Made by a program: the position numbers and the translations under genes. From Chloroflexota bacterium (lineage in GTDB: Bacteria > Chloroflexota > UBA11872), in the NCBI GenBank assembly GCA_022821905.1, contig JAJECS010000020.1, positions 112,987 to 176,986 on the forward strand: DNA of 64,000 bases, in the 5' to 3' direction. Each line of letters opens with the position of its first letter. Positions within the stretch are counted from its first letter, which is position 1. The notes beneath the pieces were generated by a model, which was not told the origin of the DNA, ran no database searches, and saw only the letters and a program-made list of their open reading frames with translations. Below are positions 1 through 9,187 of the stretch, piece by piece.

Positions 1-810
1 GGCCTCTCCATCCTCATCATCATCAGCATCGGCGCGATTTTCGCGGATGTCATCGCCATCGAGCCCGAAGAGACGTTCTACAGCTTCGATGAGCTCCAGA
101 CCAAGAAATGGCTGCCTCCGCTGACTGACGGCCACCTGATGGGCACCGACGACATCGGGCGTGACGTGTTCAGCCGCGTCGTCCGCGGCTCACGCGTGTC
201 GCTGCGAGTGGGCTTCTTCGCCGTCGGCATCGCCAGCATCGCCGGCACACTCTTCGGCCTCGCCGCCGGCTACTTCGGCGGGTGGGTCGACCAGGTGGTC
301 AGCCGGGCCATCGACGTGATGCTGGCCTTCCCGGACTTGCTGCTGGCGATTGCAATCTTGGCGGCGCTTGGCCCCAGCCTCGTAAACGCCATGGTGGCCC
401 TGGGGCTGGCGGGGATTCCCGGCTATGCGCGCGTTGTGCGCGGCGCCACGCTGGCGGCACGCGAGCTGGTCTACGTGCACGCCGCGCGCGCCGTGGGCAT
501 GTCCGACACGCGCATCATGCTCCGCCACATCCTGCCGAACGTGCTCAGTCCGATCCTGATCATGATGACCCTGGGCCTCGGCGGCGCGATCCTCGCCGCC
601 TCCGCGCTCGGCTTTCTCGGCCTGGCCGCCGACCCGCCGACGCCGGAGTGGGGCAGCGAGCTCAACCTCTCGCGCGCCTACCTGCGGACGGCCTGGTGGG
701 TGTCCACGTTCAACGGGGCGGCCATCGCCGTTACCGTCCTTTCGGTCAACATGGTCGGTGACGGCCTGCGCGAGGCGCTCGACCCGCAGGCGAGCTCGTG
801 GGCACGCTAA
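1..810 (+). CDS. ABC importer permease, DppC/OppC type (5' end cut by window)
   Basis: The reading frame is open from base 1, so the gene begins outside the window; the ATG at 139 is internal. The visible 269 residues begin inside the first membrane segment and continue through the conserved GTDDIGRDVFSRVVRG stretch found in DppC/OppC proteins. The cytoplasmic EAA loop that contacts the ATPase is at AARAVGMSDTRIMLRHILPN, and the end is the typical GDGLREALDP. It should form the channel with the permease at 2924, fed by the lipoprotein at 892. The permease at 13949 is a close paralogue. The substrate is not readable from sequence; the neighbouring glycosidases suggest oligosaccharides rather than peptides. 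Confidence 0.92.
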   Translation, partial: GLSILIIISIGAIFADVIAIEPEETFYSFDELQTKKWLPPLTDGHLMGTDDIGRDVFSRVVRGSRVSLRVGFFAVGIASIAGTLFGLAAGYFGGWVDQVVSRAIDVMLAFPDLLLAIAILAALGPSLVNAMVALGLAGIPGYARVVRGATLAARELVYVHAARAVGMSDTRIMLRHILPNVLSPILIMMTLGLGGAILAASALGFLGLAADPPTPEWGSELNLSRAYLRTAWWVSTFNGAAIAVTVLSVNMVGDGLREALDPQASSWAR

Positions 811-891
811 AATGCCGCCACCGAAAAGGTTTTAGGCCTGAATCACGATTTCAGCCGGTGATCGACGTGTCGTTCGAGGGGGAGGTGTTGG

Positions 892-2871
892 ATGAGCAGT
901 AGAGGACTAGTAACCCGGCGCAAGGTCATGCGCGGGGGGTTGGCCGCCCTGGCCGGCGGAGTCGGCGCGGCCGCACTTGCCGCGTGCGGCGAAGCCGAGG
1001 TCGTCGAGAAGACGGTCACGGTCACGGTCACCGAAGTCAAAGAGGTGATCAAGGAAGTCCCGGTCGAAGTCCCGGTCACCAAGGAGGTCGAGGTCGAGCG
1101 GGTCGTCGTCAAGGAAGTCCCGGTCGAAACCATCAAGGAAGTGCCGGTCGAGACGATCAAAGAGGTCGAGGTCGAAAAGGTCGTCGAGAAGGAAGTCATC
1201 AAAGAGGTCTTCGTCGAGAAAGTCGTCGTCGAGGAGAAGTTGATCGAGCGCGCCAAGGAGCTCGTGCCCGGCATCAACATCTTCAGCTACCCCGAAGTCA
1301 TTCCGCTGGGGCCCTACAACCCAACCGTCGGCGGCGAGGTGAGCTACCCGACGTTCGGCAACGCGAACAGCTATCACCCGCTGCGCGCGGCCAGCCGAGC
1401 ATCGGTTGAGATCGGCAACATGATCCACGAGCCGCTCTACGTGCTCGGCGCGGGCAATGACTTTGCCCCGCTCCTGGCCGCGGGCTCCGAGGTTCAGGAC
1501 GACCGCACGCAATGGCGCATTCGTCTGCGCAACGACGTGGTCTTCCACAACGACGAGCCGTTCAACGCGGACACGGTGATCTCAAATTTCGAAGAGATCT
1601 TCGACGAGAGCATCGTGCGGGGAGGCATCGTCGGCTTTGCCAACGAGCTGAATAAGGTCGAGAAGGTCGACGACTTCACGGTCGACTTCTTCACCAAGAT
1701 CCCAAACGCGCTCTTCCACAAGCCGCTCACCCGCGGCTATCGACCGTGGCCGCTGGTGGCCAAGGAAATGGGCGAAGACTTCGACTTCAACCCGATCGGG
1801 ACCGGTCCCTTCAAGTTCGAAAGCTGGACCGACAACGTCGAGCTCGTCGGTTCGCGATTCGATAAGTACGCCTGGGCGCCGTGGTACTCCGCAAACCAGG
1901 GTCCGGCATACGCGGACCGGGCCGTCGGCAAGGTGCTGTCCAACGACAGCACGGCGCGGATCAACGCGATGGAGGCGGGCGAGGTCAGCTTCCTGCTCCA
2001 CTTCGTGTTCCCGCACGTGCAGCGCATCTCGACCAACCCGAGCTTCCGGGTTCTGGGGATCCTGAACGAGGGCATGCCGCAGTACATGCCGATCAACACG
2101 CAGCTCTTCCCGACGGATGACGTCGAGGTTCGCCGCGCGATGATCGAGGGCATCGACCGCCGCACGGTCACCGTGCGCGCCAACGGCGGCGTGCCGCCGG
2201 TGGTCGTCAGCAACTGCCTCACGTCGGAAGCGGTCAAGGGCTACAACCCGGAGGTCAACAACCTCTACACCTTCGACGTGCAGAAGGCGCAGGCGCGGCT
2301 TGACGCCGCCGGCTGGACGCTCGGCGACGACGGCTTCCGTTACAACTCGGACGGCGAGCTGCTCGAGATCGTGTTCCCGGACACCGGCTTCCCGGTGCGC
2401 GAGCTGTTCAAGCTCGACGTCGAGAAGTCGCTCGGCATCTCGGTGCAGATTCCGAAGATGGAAGGCAGCACGTTCAACGAGCAGATGCAGAACGGCGCCT
2501 TCCACGCGGCGTACGTGGGTGTCGGCGGACCGGACGGCGACGTGCTGTGGGACCGCTTCCACACCTCCGTCTACGGGCTGCCGGGCCGCGCCTACTCGCG
2601 CTGGATGTACACGGACCCGCCCGGAGAGGCCACGCCTGGCGTGGAGCTCGACGCGCTGCTCGACGGCGCTCGAGTCGAGTTCGACGAGTCCAAGCGGATC
2701 GATCTGTGGCAGCGCGCGTCCCACATCATCATGGACAACGCCTTGATGATTCCGTTCGTCACCGAGTTCCTCAGCTGGATCGCCAACACCGACATCGTCG
2801 GCGGGAACCTCTACGTCGGTAACTTCGCGCTACCGATCTGGAGCGACTGGTACGACAAGCGGGTCGGCTAG
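892..2871 (+). CDS. ABC importer substrate-binding lipoprotein, family 5, with Val/Glu/Lys stalk
   Basis: This is a 659-residue binding protein. A twin-arginine signal (TRRKVMRGG) is followed by a hydrophobic stretch and a lipobox ending LAAC, so Cys32 should be lipidated after Tat export. Residues about 36-122 are an unusual stalk of repeated KEVPVE/EVEVEK units that would hold the binding domain away from the membrane. The rest is an SBP family 5 fold (FHNDEPFNADTVI and IGTGPFKFESW motifs) as in DppA/OppA-type proteins. The start is set by GGGGGAGG six bases upstream of the ATG. It lies between the permeases at 1 and 2924, and its paralogue is at 11933. The ligand is unknown. Confidence 0.92.
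   Translation: MSSRGLVTRRKVMRGGLAALAGGVGAAALAACGEAEVVEKTVTVTVTEVKEVIKEVPVEVPVTKEVEVERVVVKEVPVETIKEVPVETIKEVEVEKVVEKEVIKEVFVEKVVVEEKLIERAKELVPGINIFSYPEVIPLGPYNPTVGGEVSYPTFGNANSYHPLRAASRASVEIGNMIHEPLYVLGAGNDFAPLLAAGSEVQDDRTQWRIRLRNDVVFHNDEPFNADTVISNFEEIFDESIVRGGIVGFANELNKVEKVDDFTVDFFTKIPNALFHKPLTRGYRPWPLVAKEMGEDFDFNPIGTGPFKFESWTDNVELVGSRFDKYAWAPWYSANQGPAYADRAVGKVLSNDSTARINAMEAGEVSFLLHFVFPHVQRISTNPSFRVLGILNEGMPQYMPINTQLFPTDDVEVRRAMIEGIDRRTVTVRANGGVPPVVVSNCLTSEAVKGYNPEVNNLYTFDVQKAQARLDAAGWTLGDDGFRYNSDGELLEIVFPDTGFPVRELFKLDVEKSLGISVQIPKMEGSTFNEQMQNGAFHAAYVGVGGPDGDVLWDRFHTSVYGLPGRAYSRWMYTDPPGEATPGVELDALLDGARVEFDESKRIDLWQRASHIIMDNALMIPFVTEFLSWIANTDIVGGNLYVGNFALPIWSDWYDKRVG
1000..1260 (+). repeat. 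Degenerate in-frame repeat coding for the lipoprotein stalk
   Basis: Short units such as AAGGAAGTCCCGGTCGA recur with variation (for example near 1050, 1110 and 1136) and encode KEVPVE/KEVEVE. The repeat is in frame throughout, so it looks like slippage-driven growth of a protein spacer. The opposite strand of this stretch reads as an artefactual Ser/Thr-rich frame. Confidence 0.8.
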
Positions 2872-2923
2872 CCGAAAGGACTTGGCGCACGCAACTGGGT
2901 AGCTAAAGGGATCAGGCGTAGGC

Positions 2924-3895
2924 ATGGGTGGTTACATCGTCCGGCGTCTCCTCTACACGATTCCGGTCGTGTTGGGAGTGTTGGTCACGACGTTCATCCT
3001 CCTGCGCCTGATCCCGGGCGACCCGGTTGATCTCTTCTATCTCGGTGGCCAGGATCCGTCCGGCACGGTGTCATTCGTCGTCACGCCTTCGCAGCAGAGC
3101 GCCTACGACGCCCTGCGCAGGGAATTCAATCTCGACAAGCACATCGTCCACCAGTTCTTCATCTACCTCTGGGACTTCATCCGCTTCGACTTCGGCAAGT
3201 CGATTCGGTCCCAGCGTCCGATCAACGAGATCATCGGGGATCACTGGCCGGCCACGATTCAGTTGACCCTGGCCGGGATGGGCCTTGCGCTGTTCATTGG
3301 CATTGGCGCCGGCGTCATCTCCGCGATACGCCACCACACCTGGGTGGACTACGCGTCGCAGAGCTTCGCCGTCTTCGGCGTGTCCATCCCGAGCTTTTTC
3401 CTCGGCGTAATCCTGGTCATGATCTTCAGCGTCGGACTCGGGTGGCTGCCGGCGATCTCCAACGGTCACGGCAAGGAGCTCATCTTGCCGGGGATCACGC
3501 TGGGCACGGCGGCGTCGGCGATTCTGGCCCGGCTGATGCGTTCCTCCATGTTGGACGTGCTGTCCCGCGACTACATTCGCACCGCGCGCGCCAAAGGCCT
3601 GCGCGAGCGCGCCGTGATTTGGCTGCATGCGCTGCGCAACGCCCTGATCCCCGTGGTCACGGTCGCCGGGCTGGCCTTCGGCGGCCTGCTCACCGGCACC
3701 GTCATCATCGAGTCAGTCTTTACCCGCCAGGGTCTTGGGCTCCAGCTCATCTCCGCCATCACCCAGCGCGACTATCCGGTCGTTCAGGGACTGGTGATGC
3801 TCGCGGCGCTGCTATACGCCGGCATGAACCTCGTCGTCGACATCCTCTACACGTACATCGACCCGCGCGTCCGCCTGGTCCGCGCGTCCGTCTAA
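2924..3895 (+). CDS. ABC importer permease, DppB/OppB type
   Basis: The 323 residues have the DppB layout: an N-terminal membrane anchor (IVRRLLYTIPVVLGVLV), the LRLIPGDPVD motif, a periplasmic segment, then a block of five membrane segments. The EAA loop is at RTARAKGLRERAVIWLHALRNALIPVV and the end is YTYIDPRVRLV. It completes the three-gene set with the permease at 1 and the lipoprotein at 892. The spacing of 52 bases fits one transcript. The paralogue at 10837 is very similar. No ATPase gene follows; transcription converges on the enolase gene at 3924. Confidence 0.92.
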   Translation: MGGYIVRRLLYTIPVVLGVLVTTFILLRLIPGDPVDLFYLGGQDPSGTVSFVVTPSQQSAYDALRREFNLDKHIVHQFFIYLWDFIRFDFGKSIRSQRPINEIIGDHWPATIQLTLAGMGLALFIGIGAGVISAIRHHTWVDYASQSFAVFGVSIPSFFLGVILVMIFSVGLGWLPAISNGHGKELILPGITLGTAASAILARLMRSSMLDVLSRDYIRTARAKGLRERAVIWLHALRNALIPVVTVAGLAFGGLLTGTVIIESVFTRQGLGLQLISAITQRDYPVVQGLVMLAALLYAGMNLVVDILYTYIDPRVRLVRASV

Positions 3896-3923
3896 CGCGC
3901 GAACACCCTAAGCGCCCGCCAGG

Positions 3924-5105
3924 CTAGAAGTTCGTATACGACCCGTCGCGGCGGTGGAGCAGCGTCGAATTCCAGGGGCGGAGCTCTTGGCTCGCCGCGA
4001 TGTCCTCATTGACCTCGATGCCCAAGCCAGGCTCGGTTGGCAGCGGATACCAGGTCCCGTCGAGCTCGACTTGCTTGGGATAGATCGCACGCCGCTCGGC
4101 CCTCGTGTCGGAATTGTCGTCGCCTCCGGCCCGGCGCGGCGGTGTGCGCACCTCCAGCCAGGCGCAATTGGGAATGGCCGCCAGGAAGTGCACCGACGCC
4201 GCCGTGCACAGCGGGCCGACCGGGTTGTGCGGCATCAGGTCGATGTAGTGCGCCTCGCACCAGGCCGCGACCTTCATCGCTTCCGTGAATCCGCCGACGT
4301 TGCAGATGTCAATGCGCATGAAGCTCGCCAGCCCGCGCTCGATATAGGGCAGGGCCTGCCACTTGCTCTCGAACTCCTCGCCGATGGCGAAAGGCACCTC
4401 GGTCATCGAGCGCAGCGTTTCGTAGGCCTCGGGCGTCTGGTCGCGGATCGGCTCCTCCAGAAAGTCGAGCGCGGCGCGGGGCAGCCGCTGGCAGAACGAC
4501 GCCGCTTCGGCCACCGTCAGGCGGTGGTGGTAGTCGATGCCCAGCACCGGCGCCTGGCCGAGGGCTTCGCGCACGCGAATCACCCACTCCGCGGTCAAGG
4601 CGATTGACTCGCGCGGCTCGAAGAGCCGCCCGTCCTCACCGGCATCGGCGGTGCCCAGGCCCAGCCGGATTGCCGGCCAACCCTCCGCATGCAGGTGCAG
4701 CACGTCCTCCACCAGCTCGGGGCCATACGGCGCGGAAGCGGTGGCGAATCCGGGAACGAAATCGCGATGCTTGCCGCCCAGGAGCTCATAGACCGGCACG
4801 CCCAGCGCCTTGCCCTTGAGGTCGTACAGCGCGATGTCGATCGCCGAGATCGCAGCGGTCAGGACGCGCCCGCCCTCGAAATACTGGCTGCGATAGAGCT
4901 CCTGCCACAGGGCGCCGATCTGCATCGGGTCGCGCCCGACCAGAAAGTCGCGGTAGTGCCGCACGGCGCCCGCGACCGCCCACTCGCGCGCCGACATGCC
5001 GGAGCAACCCCAGCCCACGAGACCCGCATCGGTCTCGATCTTGACGATGGTCTCCGCCCGCGGCCCGCCCCACGGGAGATACGTCTTGACGTCGGTGATG
5101 GTCAT
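3924..5105 (-). CDS. Enolase-superfamily sugar-acid dehydratase-like protein (MR/MLE, GalD/ManD-like)
   Basis: The protein has 393 residues with an N-terminal capping domain and a C-terminal barrel. Metal ligands can be read as Asp191 (GIDYHHRL), Glu217 (LDFLEEPI) and Glu243 (AIGEE). His193 and His293 (LMPHNPVGP) match the catalytic histidines of the galactonate/mannonate dehydratase branch, which removes water from an aldonic acid to give a 2-keto-3-deoxy acid. The exact substrate is not readable. It is the last gene of a minus-strand set (7316 to 3924) with gaps of 24 and 15 bases, so it probably handles a sugar acid derived from the glycan processed upstream. Confidence 0.85.
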   Translation of the reverse strand: MTITDVKTYLPWGGPRAETIVKIETDAGLVGWGCSGMSAREWAVAGAVRHYRDFLVGRDPMQIGALWQELYRSQYFEGGRVLTAAISAIDIALYDLKGKALGVPVYELLGGKHRDFVPGFATASAPYGPELVEDVLHLHAEGWPAIRLGLGTADAGEDGRLFEPRESIALTAEWVIRVREALGQAPVLGIDYHHRLTVAEAASFCQRLPRAALDFLEEPIRDQTPEAYETLRSMTEVPFAIGEEFESKWQALPYIERGLASFMRIDICNVGGFTEAMKVAAWCEAHYIDLMPHNPVGPLCTAASVHFLAAIPNCAWLEVRTPPRRAGGDDNSDTRAERRAIYPKQVELDGTWYPLPTEPGLGIEVNEDIAASQELRPWNSTLLHRRDGSYTNF

Positions 5106-5120
5106 AGCGGACTCGCTTTC

Positions 5121-5726
5121 CTAGGGCCCGGCGGCAATGCCCTGGCGCCAGCAGTCGGGAAGGGAATCGCCGACACTGATGCTGTCGAATGTGCTTCGTC
5201 TCCTCACGACCGACCCAAGATAGACGCCACGCGACCAGCCATGGCACGAGAGGAAGTCCGTGGGGATCGGCTGGTTGTCGGCGTATCCCGCCAGGTCTTC
5301 TTGCAGACGGAAACAGGTCTCCGATTCCTCGTCGGGGGAGATGCGGTAGCTCACGCACCCCAGATCCTCGTCGGGATGGATGCGCTTGGCCGTCACAACG
5401 TATTCGGACCGCGACCCGAAGATGTTCTGATACCAGCCGCGACCCCAGATGGTGCGCTCCGGGTGGTCGGTGTCGATGGTCACGAAAAAGGCCAGCGGCA
5501 ACGCCAGACCCAGCGCAGCGCCCAAGAATCCCGTCACCACGTGGAGCGGCCAGGACGCTCGCAGACGCCTCGCTACACCGACGGCCAGGATCATCCCCAC
5601 CAGCCCAGTCACGATCAGGAAGATCGGCACCACCCAGCCGGCCGACCGCACGCCGAACGTCAGCAGCACCGCGATCGCCGCCGCCACCACCCCCCAGGCG
5701 ATCCAGACGAACCGTTCGCTGGTCAC
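5121..5726 (-). CDS. Predicted membrane protein, function unknown
   Basis: The 201-residue protein starts at GTG. Three hydrophobic stretches (about residues 7-25, 31-51 and 62-84) are followed by a soluble C-terminal part of roughly 115 residues containing four cysteines. I recognise no domain. It sits 24 bases after the propeller gene at 5751 and 15 bases before the enolase gene at 3924, so co-transcription is likely. The second propeller gene (9188) lacks such a partner. A role in anchoring or transport within the sugar block is only a guess from position. Confidence 0.7.
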   Translation of the reverse strand: MTSERFVWIAWGVVAAAIAVLLTFGVRSAGWVVPIFLIVTGLVGMILAVGVARRLRASWPLHVVTGFLGAALGLALPLAFFVTIDTDHPERTIWGRGWYQNIFGSRSEYVVTAKRIHPDEDLGCVSYRISPDEESETCFRLQEDLAGYADNQPIPTDFLSCHGWSRGVYLGSVVRRRSTFDSISVGDSLPDCWRQGIAAGP

Positions 5727-5750
5727 GGGCTCGTCACTGACGGACGAGAC

Positions 5751-7316
5751 TCAGCCGTCCGCGCTGGTGATTTGAAACGAGTAGAGCTGCGCGTCGTGCA
5801 TGTAAAACCGCAGGCGGCGGTGCGGGATGAAGGTCGAATACACCGTTCCCGAGTCGGTCCCCTCCGGCAGGTGCAGGGTCGCGTCGCCGCCCCAGGTCAC
5901 GACGTGGGAAATCGAGTCTCCCGTGAACACGTCGCAGTCGTCCGCGGACCGACCGTCCATCACCCGGTAGGTCACGTCCGACGCCTCCACCTTGATATAG
6001 CCCTCCGGCCCGCAGGACGCATTGATCACCAGCCGGTCGCCCGGCGCGATGAATGCCTCCGTTAGCAGCATGCCCACGTGCTTGTCGTTCGTCCCGACCG
6101 ACACGAAGCCATGCCGCCGCAGCTTGCCCAGACCTAGCCCATAGGGTTGGCGCTGCTTCGCGGAGACGGCGCCGGCGCCTCCGTAGTAGAACCACGACTC
6201 ATCGCCCACGTCCACCATGTGCGGCGCCGCCACGACCAGCTCGTCATACGAGCCGGGGCCTCCGCCGGGGATCCAGGTGTGGGTCGGACGCAGGCGGTCC
6301 CAGTTGCGCGCGTCCCGGCTGAAGGCCAACTGCGGATGCAGCTTGTACTCCGTCATGGCGAGCACGCCCAGGAACGCCACCCAGTGGCTCCCCAGGCGGT
6401 AGGGCCGCATGCTGTAGAACGAGTCGTCCAGGTTGTCCAGCTCCGGGTCCGGCGCCAGCGCCAGCCGCGGCTCGCTCCAGTGGTGGAAGTCCCGGCTCTG
6501 CGACTGGAAGATGCGCCGCATCCCGCGCCGGTTCGACAGGCCATGCGCCGGGTCCGTGGTCGAGCCGCCGGCGATGGCCTTCTCCACCAGTCCGACCCGC
6601 GGCCGCGGCGCCATCTCCATCCACGGGTGCCGCGTCAGGATGTTGTACGTGCGCGTCTCGGGGTCGAAGAAGGGATAGATGCTGTCGCCTTGCTTCGCGC
6701 CCAGGCCCTCGAACATCGGCGGCTCGTCGTAGGTCGTCCAGTGAATGCTGTCGGCCGAATAGGCCCGCCGCACGTTCGCCCCAGGCAGCTCGTCGGCCAC
6801 CCGAAAGCCCGGCGGCCCGATTTCGTAGATCGCCTTGTACCGGCGCGCCGGATCCGTCTCCAGCGGGTCGTCCAGCGGCGCCAGTCCCCACACGTTGCCG
6901 TGCGTGCGGTCGCCCAGCACGATGTTGGTGTCGTGCCCGTCCTCGTGCACGATCCCCATCGGCGGCTTCACCCAGGTATAGCCGTCCTCCGAGCGCGCGT
7001 AGCAGACGCGAAAGCGGGAGATGTCGTAGTCGATCAGGGTGCCGCCGGTGCGGGCGGCCTTCTCCTGGTCGATGTCAAAGTCGGAGTAGAGGAGGTGAAA
7101 GACGCCGTCGTCGTCACGCCAGACCTTGTAGTCGTCGGCGTGCATGTTGACGTGGTGCTCCCACGGTTTGTCCTGGACCAGGATCGGGTTGCCCTCGTAC
7201 ATCTCCGGCGTATGCACCGTCCGGGAGATGTTCTGAATCTCCTCGATCATCCCGGTGTCGAAGAAGTACTGCGGCGTGTCGCGGATGTGCAGTTCGGTCG
7301 AGTCGAGGTCAGCCAT
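5751..7316 (-). CDS. Five-bladed beta-propeller glycoside-hydrolase-like protein, copy 1
   Basis: The 521-residue protein resembles the GH32/GH43/GH130 five-bladed propeller superfamily: repeated aromatic/acidic blades such as YKVWRDDDGVFHLLY, RCVCYARSEDG-type strands (VCYARSEDGYTW) and SADSIHWTTYDEPP, then a beta-rich C-terminal domain (SFQITSADG at the end). Possible catalytic acids cannot be assigned by eye. The start at 7316 (MADLDS) is chosen over an upstream in-frame codon because the copy at 9188 begins at exactly that residue with the same length. By eye about nine residues in ten agree between the copies. It is the first gene of the 7316-3924 unit and is divergent from the GH32-like gene at 7516. 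Confidence 0.78.
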   Translation of the reverse strand: MADLDSTELHIRDTPQYFFDTGMIEEIQNISRTVHTPEMYEGNPILVQDKPWEHHVNMHADDYKVWRDDDGVFHLLYSDFDIDQEKAARTGGTLIDYDISRFRVCYARSEDGYTWVKPPMGIVHEDGHDTNIVLGDRTHGNVWGLAPLDDPLETDPARRYKAIYEIGPPGFRVADELPGANVRRAYSADSIHWTTYDEPPMFEGLGAKQGDSIYPFFDPETRTYNILTRHPWMEMAPRPRVGLVEKAIAGGSTTDPAHGLSNRRGMRRIFQSQSRDFHHWSEPRLALAPDPELDNLDDSFYSMRPYRLGSHWVAFLGVLAMTEYKLHPQLAFSRDARNWDRLRPTHTWIPGGGPGSYDELVVAAPHMVDVGDESWFYYGGAGAVSAKQRQPYGLGLGKLRRHGFVSVGTNDKHVGMLLTEAFIAPGDRLVINASCGPEGYIKVEASDVTYRVMDGRSADDCDVFTGDSISHVVTWGGDATLHLPEGTDSGTVYSTFIPHRRLRFYMHDAQLYSFQITSADG

Positions 7317-7515
7317 GGGTGTGCTCCCGTGACTCAGACCTAGCGACCGTAGCACCTTGACGGGCAACTCAAGGTGCAGAGCGACATGAGGCGCCACCGC
7401 CGGGCGCGCGCCACAACCGGCGTCGCAGGCGGTCCCTGCGAATTGCGCGCCGATCTATAGTGGCCGTCAGGTGCCGGGTCCGGCTGGCGCCAAGAGAACG
7501 GCACGCGAGAAACCA

Positions 7516-9063
7516 ATGCCCGATTACCGATCACGCGTACCCAGCTATACGTTCCCAACCGCGCTCAACGCCCAGGAAGCGGCGCTCGCCACAAATCCGC
7601 TCATGCACCGGTTGCAGGCGTCGCGGGCGGCGCTCGCGGACGACCCGTACCGCCCGATCTATCATTATGTCAACCCGGAGTCCACGCTCAACGATCCCAA
7701 CGGCCTCTGCTTCTGGCGGGGCAACTGGCACCTCTTCTATCAGGCCTATCCGCCGGAAGATCCGCGTCAACATTGGGGCCACGCCGTGTCAACGGACCTC
7801 GTGCATTGGCGCGACCTCCCCTACTGCATCTACCCCGACCCGGAAGAGAAGTGCTTCTCCGGCTCGACCCTTGTCGAGGACGACCGGGTCATCGCCATGT
7901 ACTTCGGCACGCTGGTCGGCAACATGGTCGCCACGTCGAGCGATCCGCTGCTGCTCAACTGGACGAAAACTACCAACCGGGCGGTGATTCCGATTGCCGC
8001 GCCCGACGGCTCGCCGCTGCCATACACCGTCTACGACCCGTGCATCTGGAAGAAGGACGGCGTCTACTACTCCCTCTCCGGTTGGGCCAGACCCGGCGGC
8101 CCCGCGGGCAAGCCGATCCGCGCGAACTTCCTGTTTCGCTCCACCGACTTGGAGCATTGGGAATACCTGCACCCGTTCGTCGAGGACGACCGCTACACGT
8201 TGGTCGGCGACGACGGCTCGGTGCCCTATTTCTGGCCGATCGGCGACCGGCACATCCTGCTCTTCGCCAGCCACATGACCGGCGCTCAATATTTGCTGGG
8301 GGACTACGACACGGCGCGGGACAAGTTCGTGGCCACGCACGGTGGACGATTCAACTTCGGCGCCATGCGGCCCGCCGGCATCCACGCGCCCTCCGCCACG
8401 CCGGACGGCCGCGGCGGTGTCATCGCCATCTTCAACATGAACGAGGGCAAGCCAACCGAGGGTTGGAACCAAATCATGTCGCTGCCGCGGCGCCTGACGG
8501 TCGACGGTGACGACCTATTCATGGAACCGGTGCCGGCGCTCGCGGCGCTGCGGGACGCTCATGCCCGCGTGGATACGACCCGGCTGCCCGCCAACACGGA
8601 GCACGTGATCGAGTCGGTGCACGGCCGGGCGCTCGAGCTCGTGGCCGTGCTCGATTCCCAGGACGCACCCATGGTCGAGCTAAACGTCCTGCGCTCGCCG
8701 GGCAAGGAAGAGTTCACGCGCATCGCCTTCTTCAAGAATCGCGGTCATTTCGAACGCGTCTTGGGCACCGGGCGGCACTTGAGCCTGGTCACCATCGACA
8801 CGTCGTACGCGTCGGAGGCGGCGGATGTCCTGTCACGCGCTCCGGAAGCGGCCCCGGTCAATGTCGAGCCGGACGAGCCCGTCGAGCTGCGAGTCTTCAT
8901 TGACCACAGCGTCGTCGAGGTGTTCGTGAACTCCAGGCAATGCGCGGCGGTTCGCGTCTATCCGGAGCGGGCCGACAGCGTTGGGGTATCGCTGCGAGCG
9001 CAAGGGGCCGACGCCCTGCTCAAATCGCTCGACGCGTGGACCATGCGCTCGATCTGGCATTGA
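7516..9063 (+). CDS. GH32-family-like beta-fructosidase homologue
   Basis: The 515-residue protein has the GH32 layout: a five-bladed propeller from about residue 43, then a beta-sandwich. The nucleophile motif appears as LNDPNG (Asp60), followed by the YQAYP and WGHAVSTDLVHW stretches, and the sandwich domain carries DHSVVEVFVN. The RDP motif reads YDPC near residue 173. The Glu-Cys acid/base motif is not visible: the expected place reads DDGSVPYFW. It may therefore act on an unusual fructoside or be altered in mechanism. The ATG at 7516 is preferred to the GTG at 7471 because GAGA lies just upstream. It is divergent from the propeller gene at 5751 and convergent with the one at 9188. Confidence 0.82.
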   Translation: MPDYRSRVPSYTFPTALNAQEAALATNPLMHRLQASRAALADDPYRPIYHYVNPESTLNDPNGLCFWRGNWHLFYQAYPPEDPRQHWGHAVSTDLVHWRDLPYCIYPDPEEKCFSGSTLVEDDRVIAMYFGTLVGNMVATSSDPLLLNWTKTTNRAVIPIAAPDGSPLPYTVYDPCIWKKDGVYYSLSGWARPGGPAGKPIRANFLFRSTDLEHWEYLHPFVEDDRYTLVGDDGSVPYFWPIGDRHILLFASHMTGAQYLLGDYDTARDKFVATHGGRFNFGAMRPAGIHAPSATPDGRGGVIAIFNMNEGKPTEGWNQIMSLPRRLTVDGDDLFMEPVPALAALRDAHARVDTTRLPANTEHVIESVHGRALELVAVLDSQDAPMVELNVLRSPGKEEFTRIAFFKNRGHFERVLGTGRHLSLVTIDTSYASEAADVLSRAPEAAPVNVEPDEPVELRVFIDHSVVEVFVNSRQCAAVRVYPERADSVGVSLRAQGADALLKSLDAWTMRSIWH

Positions 9064-9187
9064 CGCCGATTGAACCGGCCCGACCCGGTCGTTGCCTCAC
9101 AGCCACCAGGGCGCCGAGATGCGTCGGCACCCTTCGAGTGGCTTCGTTGCCGTTGGCCGAGCCATCCTGGCCGTTCCCCCAGCCTGG

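Noticed and set aside
843..1280. Ser/Thr-rich frame on the minus strand opposite the lipoprotein stalk
   Set aside because: It is the antisense reading of the KEVPVE-coding repeat. The plus-strand gene has a signal peptide, ribosome site and known family.
4689..6065. 458-codon plus-strand frame across the enolase, membrane-protein and propeller genes
   Set aside because: It crosses three real minus-strand genes, is rich in Arg/His/Pro and resembles no protein family.
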